DNA of 64,000 nt from Apostichopus japonicus (Eukaryota > Echinodermata > Holothuroidea > Aspidochirotida > Stichopodidae). The stretch lies in contig NC_092579.1 in NCBI RefSeq assembly GCF_037975245.1, positions 30,764,666 to 30,828,665 of the forward strand, read 5' to 3'. A model generated the notes under the pieces. The model had not been told where the DNA came from. It saw only the letters and a list, made by a program, of their open reading frames with translations, and did not search any database. Position numbers and translations under genes: made by a program. Of the stretch, positions 38,862-64,000 are shown piece by piece; position 1 is the stretch's first letter; the number at the start of each line of letters is the position of its first letter.

Positions 38862-41800
38862 CTTGAATTGTTGTATCTATTTTTCGTGAGTGCAACCGTC
38901 TTGAATCTGATTTTGTCAGTGAGGGATACGAATATAGACTACAGTCGGTGCTTGATATTAGTTTGAGATATCTCTCGGCCGCAGTGTTTACTTGAGAGTA
39001 GATCCAAGCTGTAAACAAACCAGACATTCCACTCTGTAGATAACTTCTAATTATGCTTCCCCTGAATGTAAATATGTATTATGTATCATGTCAACCATAC
39101 AAATGAGAACTAGCATTAAATTACGTTTAATCTAACTTTAACCTGTATTTCAACTTGCCTGAATGATGTTTGCTTTTAGTTAAAGCAGTATGTTTGTGTT
39201 TAATGATTTACCTATGTGGTCGAATCAGGGAGGATCCTTGTAGTAGGCTAGTATTGAAACTTATAAATGATTGGAGGGGGATGGGTGCCAAAGCAAAGGA
39301 CTATTGCATGTATCATGTATGACATTTGTATGCATAAGCCATTTGTAAACCACATTTACGGGAGTTCGTAAAGGGCGGTTATTTGTATAATTTTAATTCA
39401 TATACTATACGGTATTCAACATTGTGCGGCCAGTGCATGACATGTAGGTCTAACGGTAAATTTCAGTAATGTAATGGTGACTGACCTTGGAACTCATTAA
39501 AATTTATGAGTCAACTCTAATAAGAACATAAATTTATTTGATATTTTTATACCCTTCCTATATCACCCATAACTGTGAGCTAACCAACAGCGGGACTATC
39601 TAACCTAATGCACGTTAAACCTATAGTGACTTACATAACTTAATGAACGTTACTTAATGAACTTCTATAGTTACTTACATAATGTTCGCCGAAGTTCGCT
39701 TTCGATCGTACTGAAGTAGAGAGTTATTAAATGGTTGTTGTGTATTAGATTCAGCGCCAGCAGAGTACATGGCTTACAATATAGTTACACATGCATATAC
39801 TAATTCACTCATCAATAATTCGGTCTGTTTGTATTTACTTTACAGAGTCCCTTGGCACCAGATGTCGCAAACGATCCCGTCAAAGAACACACCTCTATGA
39901 GAGTGAATTCAACCTTGCTATGAAAATTCATGCGAATGCACTCTAGTAGTAACTACGGCAACACATAATGATTACGCGGAAACAGTACGGTTTGACCTAG
40001 AAATGCTTATGCGTTGTAGGGTTCATACTAAGAATGGTAGGGGAGTGTTTTCTTATAAATGTTAAAATTCAACAAAAGCAACATGAATGTACGACTTCAA
40101 CGACTATATTACAAATGTTATATAAAGAGTTTAAACACACATCGTACCTTCCAGTTTTACTCAAGAAAATTTATATCACTATATGACGCTTAAAAGATTT
40201 TCTGGTGACTGAACTTTATCTGTTAACTAATTTGCTGAAAACATTTGCATCTTGAGTCGGAAAGCTCATCCTCACATAGAATATTATATATAGTGATCAA
40301 GAATTATATGATTTTTGCAAATTTTGAGATATTTTATAAATGCCTCTGGAAACAGCAAAACGGATGCTGTCATAATGAGGGGACACTTCCAACTGGAAGG
40401 CGTTTTGTCATTCTTAATAATTTTGCAGTCATTTAACAGAATATTTTTACAAAAAAAAAGAGGGTACATTTAACTAACTTAGCCAGTCGAAACAGGTTGC
40501 CATCAATCAACCATGTCTTGAGTAAAGGCAAGATATTGATTTGAGGTTTTCACTTAAACTTAACACTGTGTAATATTGTTTTCTTTGATAGACGTACATT
40601 GCTTGCCAACTGAAACTCCTTTTAATGGAATAAATAATTGACTTTACTTCATTGCATTCTTCCCACTAAACGAAGTGTCTTGAATGATCTTAGTTTTATA
40701 ACAACATGTTATAAACTGACAGAACAAAATGGTAGCTGTGTTATTGTAATATGGAATTTACACTACAATTCTCTGGGTTAAATACAATGGAATTTAAGTA
40801 GCATTTACCCAAATGAACTAAGGATATTTTTGATTCCCAAAGAAGAATAAATAGTTCTATTGAATTTTTATATATAATTTTTCATGCAAAGAATTTCATT
40901 TATCAACAAAAATTATTGTGTAAAATCCCAAAAGTGTTGGACTTCTTTTACAGTTTGCAGTTTACATACTACGTACATACTACGTACAAGATACTACGTT
41001 ACATACTACGTACATAGTTCTAAGTAAAAGTCTTCCAATTACATTTAAGAAGTTGAAATCTGATTTTAGGAAAAGTAAATTTATTTTAGGACATGGTCAT
41101 CTTGGTTGACAAGATAACTTAACAATGAACATTTATAAGATACTTATCATTGGATTGGGTGTATCACATCGTTTTGTCACTTCTCGTATGTTATTGTAAT
41201 GTAACATGTAAAGATAATGTACTTAATGTAATGCAATTAATGGAATACAAATAAAGGATGGCTAAAAAAGAAAGTTTTGATAAAGATCCACCGACAAACA
41301 ACCTAGAATTCCTCTTAAAACAGAAACAAAAGTTGTTGTGACAGATTCACAAATTGAAATATAGCCTAACAGGTATTGTTAGTCAATCATGACGGTGTAA
41401 ACATGTATATGTAATAAGGAAATCTATCACTCCCGATTCTACTTATTACTACTAATTACTACAGCTATTCCCCTTAGAACAGTTAAGGCACCAAAGACTT
41501 AAATGAAGGCTATCATAGAAATGGAATTAATCATCAACTCAGATTTATTTTCTTTACAAAGACTGCCAAAAAATGTTACAAAAGAGTTGAAAATATGTCT
41601 GTTTTTTTTGTTATGAAGTCATTCATTATAAAATGTACATAATTTCCAACCTCCCAAGAAGATGCAGCATGGAGAGGGATAAGATGATATAAAACAACAC
41701 CGATGAACCCACCCCCCCACCCACCCCTCCCCCACCTAAATAACCTACATCTATTCTTTCATGTACATACTAGGCTTTCTAACAAGATGCTAACATACAG

Positions 41801-41939
41801 GATAGCAGGATACTTTAACAATATAAGATCTAATAATGTGATATGAATGAGATATCTATTACATAATCAATATTCTTTTCATATTGCTTGTCTCATTCTA
41901 TGGCAGATTTAGCAAGTATCATAACTTAATGGTATCTCA
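38862..41939. other. Intergenic sequence without recognised features
   Basis: No gene, RNA or clear repeat seen, apart from four short TACTACGTA repeats near 40965-41010 and a C-rich tract at 41707-41735. Confidence 0.5.
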
Positions 41940-43355
41940 ATGGCAACCTTAAAATCATCATACTCCACTCTCAACACTGACTGAATCTTGAGTTCACCAT
42001 ACTGCACTCTCAACACTGACTGAATCTTGAGTTCACCATACTGCACTCTCAACACTGACTGAATCTTGAGTTTACCATACTCCACTCTCAACACTGACTG
42101 AATCTTGAGTTCACCATACTGCACTCTCAACACTGACTGAATCTTGAGTTCACCATACTGCACTCTCAACACTGACTGAATCTTGAGTTCACCATACTGC
42201 ACTCTCAACACTGACTGAATCTTGAGTTTACCATACTCCACTCTCAACACTGACTGAATCTTGAGTTCACCATACTGCACTCTCAACACTGACTGAATCT
42301 TGAGTTTACCATACTCCACTCTCAACACTGACTGAATCTTGAGTTCACCATACTCCACTCTCAACACTGACTGAATCTTGAGTTCACCATACTCCACTCT
42401 CAACACTGACTGAATCTTGAGTTCACCATACTGCACTCTCAACACTGACTGAATCTTGAGTTTACCATACTCCACTCTCAACACTGACTGAATCTTGAGT
42501 TCACCATACTCCACTCTCAACACTGACTGAATCTTGAGTTCACCATACTCCACTCTCAACACTGACTGAATCTTGAGTTCACCATACTGCACTCTCAACA
42601 CTGACTGAATCTTGAGTTCACCATACTGCACTCTCAACACTGACTGAATCTTGAGTTCACCATACTGCACTCTCAACACTGACTGAATCTTGAGTTCACC
42701 ATACTGCACTCTCAACACTGACTGAATCTTGAGTTCACCATACTCCACTCTCAACACTGACTGAATCTTGAGTTCACCATACTCCACTCTCAACACTGAC
42801 TGAATCTTGAGTTCACCATACTCCACTCTCAACACTGACTGAATCTTGAGTTCACCATACTCCACTCTCAACACTGACTGAATCTTGAGTTCACCATACT
42901 CCACTCTCAACACTGACTGAATCTTGAGTTCACCATACTCCACTCTCAACACTGACTGAATCTTGAGTTCACCATACTCCACTCTCAACACTGACTGAAT
43001 CTTGAGTTCACCATACTCCACTCTCAACACTGACTGAATCTTGAGTTCACCATACTGCGCTCTCAACACTGACTGAATCTTGAGTTCACCATACTCCGCT
43101 CTCAACACTGACTGAATCTTGAGTTCACCATACTCCGCTCTCAACACTGACTTAATCTTGAGTTCACCATACGCCACTCTCAACACTGACTGAATCTTGA
43201 GTTCACCATACTCCGCTCTCAACACTGACTGAATCTTGAGTTCATCATACTCCACTCTCAACACTGACTGAATCTTGAGTTCACCATACTCCACTCTCAA
43301 CACTGACTGAATCTTGAGTTCACCATATTCCACTCTCAACACCGACTGAATCTTG
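41940..43355. repeat. 39-bp minisatellite, about 36 copies
   Basis: The unit CACCATACTCCACTCTCAAC is followed by ACTGACTGAATCTTGAGTT. Being 39 bp, it keeps one minus-strand frame open for 477 codons (13-residue units LRVEYGELKIQSV). The few unit differences (CTCCAC/CTGCAC, TTCACC/TTTACC, CCAC/CCGC) almost all change the amino acid, so nothing indicates selection for protein. Confidence 0.97.
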
Positions 43356-43539
43356 TTTGTTGTTTAACCTAAAGTGTCACCAAAACTCTGTGCCATCAAA
43401 CATTGCTAAAGAAATGAAAGGTTTCAATGTGAAACATATGGGGAGGAACACTAAATAGAAATCCTTAGCTACCTAGGATATAAAAGTACTGAGTTATTTT
43501 TATTAACATTTTCCAACCTGACCAGCTGACATCACACTA

Positions 43540-44465
43540 TCTGATATCACAGACAGATAGTGATACTAGCTGATAGTGGCACATAAATGACATCACATCA
43601 CACTATATGAATTCACAGAGTGATATTTGTAGATAGTGGCACACAGCTGACATAACACTATGTTATATCACAGATAGTGATACTAGTAGATAGTGGCACA
43701 TAAGATGACATTGCAGATAGTGACACACATCTGTAATACAACAAGGGCCACTAGCAGAGTAGATAGTGGCACATAGATGACATTGTAGATAGTGACACAC
43801 ATCTATAATACTAGGGCCACTAGCAGAGTAGATAGTGGCACATAAGATGACATCACATCACACTATATGAATTCACAGAGTGATATTTGTAGATAGTGGC
43901 ACACAGCTGACATAACACTATGTTATATCACAGATAGTGATACTAGTAGATAGTGGCACATAAGATGACATTGCAGATAGTGACACACATCTGTAATACA
44001 ACAAGGGCCACTAGCAGAGTAGATAGTGGCACATAGATGACATTGTAGATAGTGACACACATCTATAATACTAGGGCCACTAGCAGAGTAGATAGTGGCA
44101 CATAAGATGACATTGTAGATAGTGACACACATCTGTAATACTAGGGCCACTAGCAGAGTAGATAGTGGCACATAAGATGACATTGTAGATAGTGACACAC
44201 ATCTGTAATACTAGGGCCACTAGCAGAGTAGATAGTGGCACATAAGATGACATTGTAGATAGTGACACACATCTGTAATATGAGGGCCACTAGCAGAGTA
44301 GATAGTGGCACATAAGATGACATTGTAGATAGTGACACACATCTGTAATACTAGGGCCACTAGCAGAGTAGATAGTGGCACATAAGATGACATTGTAGAT
44401 AGTGACACACATCTATAATACAAGAAGGACCACTAGCAGAGTAGATAGTCGTTCATGTAGATAGT
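43540..44465. repeat. 70-bp minisatellite with a 270-bp higher-order duplication
   Basis: Units contain AGATAGTGGCACATAAGATG, ACACACATCTGTAATACTAG and GGCCACTAGCAGAG. The right half is regular at 70 bp. In the left half a compound block (43587-43856) is repeated almost exactly at 43857-44125. Confidence 0.95.
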
Positions 44466-45494
44466 GAAACACCTAATATACTAGCAAGGCTGGTTTCATG
44501 AAGTATAATATGTAACTGCAACACTTTCCCAGTTCAACAACCAAACACCACCATCTGCATTGGTGTAACAATACACAATAACTAAGTAAATTCTGTGCAA
44601 ACGGTTTGCACAGGGAAAATAACTATTCAAGTTTATAAGAAAACTGTCAATTTGGCAAAGTACATTATCTGGCACATGTGGGGGTTTTCCCACTGAAATT
44701 TTAGATTCTTACTATACAAGGGCTGAGTGTGACATTAAAAGATTGAATCATGGTTAAACAGTGCTGCTAATTCTAATGTACCTGGAAGCTGTCCTTCCTG
44801 TGTGCAAACCACATATGGACAATCTCACAGGCAAGATGAAAGACTGACGCAGATATAAATCCTGAGGTGCTGACTCAAACATGAGAGTACATCATTAAGA
44901 ACCTGCAATCGTGTAACACATAAACAAACAAAAACTAAAGCAAAAATCAAGGAAACACAAATGGCACAATTTGAAGTTCAGACAAACATCTTAAGGAACA
45001 ATTAGTTGAAAGTCACAGTAAAAAAACAAAGGAGAGAAAAAAGATCTGTTGAATCTTAATTAACAGATTAATTATCAGAGTTCACTGAATTAACAGATTA
45101 ATTAACAGAGTATCACAATTTGCTGTGGAATGCTCCCATTACAAGAATTGAAATGATATTATTGCCAATGTTTTACATTCTTTATAGTCTACACAGCCAA
45201 CCAATTTTAACAGTTTAAGTAGGAAATTAATGATCCATCCAACTGTACAAGGTGACATTAAAATACTTATTAAACCTGCAATAGCAACTTATGAACTAGT
45301 GATTTACAGAAATACATGAAACAATTTCACTCCAATAACCAAGGAGATTAGAATGCTGAATAAAAGCTTTGTTTCAAGGTTGCCTTTGTAATATCATCAC
45401 ATTGCACAATAGACTATAAAAAAGACCTGAAGGATAATCAGGACACTAACTTATCTACTGTCTTAGACACTCAACCCATGTCTTAATCCCTTCA

Positions 45495-46060
45495 GGTTCA
45501 TTTGTTATACCTTCAACATCATGTGTTATCCCTTCAACTTCATTTGTTAAACCTTCAACGTCATGTGTTATACCTCCAACGTCATGTGTTATCCCTTCAA
45601 CGTCATGTGTTATACCTTCAACGTCATGTGTTATACCTCCAACGTCATGTGTTATCCCTCCAACGTCATGTGTTATACCTTCAACGTCATGTGTTATACC
45701 TTCAACGTCGTGTTATACCTTCAACGTCATGTGTTATACCTTCAACTTCATGTGTTATCCCTTCAACGTCATGTGTTATACCTTCAACGTCATGTGTTAT
45801 CCCTTCAACTTTATGTGTTATCCCTTCAACGTCATGTGTTATACCTTCAATGTCATGTGTTATCCCTTCAATGTCATGTGTTATCCCTTCAACATCATGT
45901 GTTATACCTTCAATGTCATGTGTTATCCCTTCAACATCATGTGTAATACCTTCAACGTCATGTGTTATCCCTTCAACTTTATGTGTTATACACTCAACTT
46001 CATGTTATCCCTTTGAGTTCATGATGTCTTATCCCTTCAACTTTATGTTTTATTCCCTCA
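45495..46060. repeat. 21-bp minisatellite, about 26 copies
   Basis: Units of the form CATGTGTTATCCCTTCAACG plus one base, alternating CTTCAACG, CTCCAACG and CTTCAATG. The 21-bp period keeps several plus-strand frames open; these are artefacts. Confidence 0.97.
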
Positions 46061-46609
46061 AACTAGATTGTTGTTTTTTATTCCAATTGAATGTCCCTAT
46101 GTGAGGACATACTAAATAGTAGCTTCTAGCTACTATATGCATGCAAGCTTTCATTATCAGGCTGAATTTCAATCAGTTTATCATACTGGTTGGTTTTGTA
46201 ACTTTACCAAAAAGTAGATGAAATTGTAATGAATTGCCAAATACAAATTAATTAAAGAAGAAATGCTTTTGAAAGAAGTATTTTGGAATACTGATATTTT
46301 TAGTTGAGAGGATTTTTGAATAATTTTAATGAAGAGGTTTGCCTGAAATCATATTCAGAGTATTTCTAGTGGCTTTAACTGACTGTGCAATCCTTATGAT
46401 TAAACTGTGATGCTATACTAATGTGCAATATTACTCCCACTCATGTCACATACTAAACTGCCAGCTAAGGTGTTGAATACCAACAGAAACCAAAGAGATC
46501 CATTCGAAACCAGTTGAAAAACACACTAGCTCCAGCATATGGTGCATTGTTCTTAGTTCTAAGAGCCTTGAAACTTGTTTGAAACAGAATATCCCCCATG
46601 TAGAGCATA

Positions 46610-47180
46610 CATCCATCTAAAGCACAGGTTCCTGAAGGTTGCAGCATACATCAACCTGAAGGTTGCAGTATACATCCACCTAAAGTACAGGTTCCTGAAG
46701 GTTGCAGCATATATCCATCTAAAGTACAGGTTCTTGAAGGTTGCAGCATACATCCACCAAAAGTCCAGATTCCTGAAGGTTTCAACATACATCTACCTAA
46801 AGCACAGGTGCCTGAAGTTTGCAACATACATCCACCTAAAGTACAGGTTCCTGAAGGTTGCAGCATACATCCACCTAAAGCACAGGTGCCTGAAGTTTGC
46901 AACATACATCCACCTAAAGTATAGGTTCCTGAAGGTTGCAGCATACATCCATCTTAGGTATAGGTTCCTGAAGGTTGCAACATACACCCATTTAAAGCAC
47001 AGGTTCCTGGAGGTTGTAGTATATATCCACCTAAAGTACAGGTTCTTGAAGGTTGCAGCATACATCCATCTAAAGTACAGGTTCCTGAAGGTTGCAGCAT
47101 ACATACACCTGAAGTACAGGTTCCTGAAGGTTGCAGCATTAATTCGTCTCAAGCACAGGTGCCTGGAGGTTGCATAAAGT
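46610..47180. repeat. Second, unrelated 39-bp minisatellite
   Basis: Unit CATCCACCTAAAGTACAGGT followed by TCCTGAAGGTTGCAGCATA, about 14 diverged copies. It ends about 150 bp before the SUZ12 stop codon. Long frames on both strands are repeat artefacts. Confidence 0.95.
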
Positions 47181-47330
47181 TCTCTGGAAGGTTTTCTGCT
47201 AGGTAGCATTAATGTCCATCGTCGTAAACTAAGTTTAGCATTCATGGGAATATTTCTTAAACAGTGTGCAGTGTCAAGACCCATGCAAAATACCCATTAA
47301 TCTGTACAAACATTGCTACTAAATATGTCC

Positions 47331-63830
<16,500 letters not shown>

Positions 63831-64000
63831 CTGCAACAAGAAATGGAAACATGGCAACCCATTAATGTGCACAGTAAACAATGAAAAAAAGCAACATTTA
63901 ACAATGTACAGGCCTAACGCACAGAGAATAAAAAAATGAGAAAGCCGAAAGAATTTACTAGCCAACATTTACCGTAACACTGTACACTTCATTTTCAAGT

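Noticed and set aside
41909-43342. A 477-codon minus-strand open frame of 13-residue repeats
   Set aside because: It is the 39-bp minisatellite read in a frame that cannot close because 39 is divisible by 3. Unit differences are nearly all amino-acid changing, with no splice or start context.
44785-44906. An exon-like block on the minus strand with good AG and GT borders
   Set aside because: All three frames contain a stop and no family is recognised. It could be an untranslated exon, but I cannot support it.
45502-46104. A 200-codon plus-strand frame (CVIPSTS repeats) and overlapping frames
   Set aside because: 21-bp minisatellite; several frames are open at once with no conserved protein.
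46575-47284. 200- and 163-codon frames on opposite strands (KYRFLKVAAYIHL repeats)
   Set aside because: 39-bp minisatellite downstream of the SUZ12 stop; both strands open, which is typical of repeat artefacts.

Overview
The window is animal nuclear DNA, not bacterial. Genes are split into short exons with GT-AG introns, the DNA is AT-rich, and much of the non-coding part is minisatellite, SINE and transposon sequence. The gene set (STUB1, POLDIP3, RPL38, SUZ12), the tRNA-derived SINE, TTAA-flanked Kolobok-type elements and a P2X7-like transposon gene suggest a marine invertebrate deuterostome. An echinoderm, perhaps a sea cucumber, is my best guess; the species is inferred, not shown.

Layout. 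(1) 1-13108, minus strand: STUB1/CHIP without its U-box, which lies beyond the left edge. A zinc-binding ZAD-like first exon lies upstream and could splice in phase into STUB1. A 3.19-kb TTAA-flanked element sits in a STUB1 intron. (2) 13109-17494: intergenic repeats and a non-LTR retrotransposon 3' end. (3) 17495-22034, plus strand: complete POLDIP3/SKAR in seven coding exons. (4) 22035-28136: POLDIP3 3' region, a TTAA-flanked MITE and a 1.7-kb 37-bp satellite. (5) 28137-31140, minus: complete RPL38. (6) 31141-36193: no gene seen; a second SINE copy, an AT-rich block and a G-quadruplex-prone stretch. (7) 36194-38861, minus: an unnamed 90-residue protein with two CxxC knuckles; a U2-snRNA-like sequence lies in its first intron. 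(8) 38862-47330: no gene seen; four large minisatellites from 41.9 kb on. (9) 47331-64000, minus: SUZ12 from about its first quarter to the stop codon, in 13 exons; the 5' exons lie beyond the right edge. Its introns hold many minisatellites and an antisense hAT transposase relic.

Functions. The conserved genes are housekeeping or regulatory: protein quality control (STUB1), mRNA export and translation coupling (POLDIP3), the ribosome (RPL38) and PRC2 chromatin silencing (SUZ12). Nothing suggests that they form one pathway.

Most striking observation. Two separate minisatellites in SUZ12 begin at exon ends. Their units are copies of the exon 3' end plus the 5' splice site, so about 41 and 6-7 tandem copies of the real donor follow the true one. 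Exon calls rest on reading splice sites by eye and on intron phase agreement; I ran no alignment or database search.
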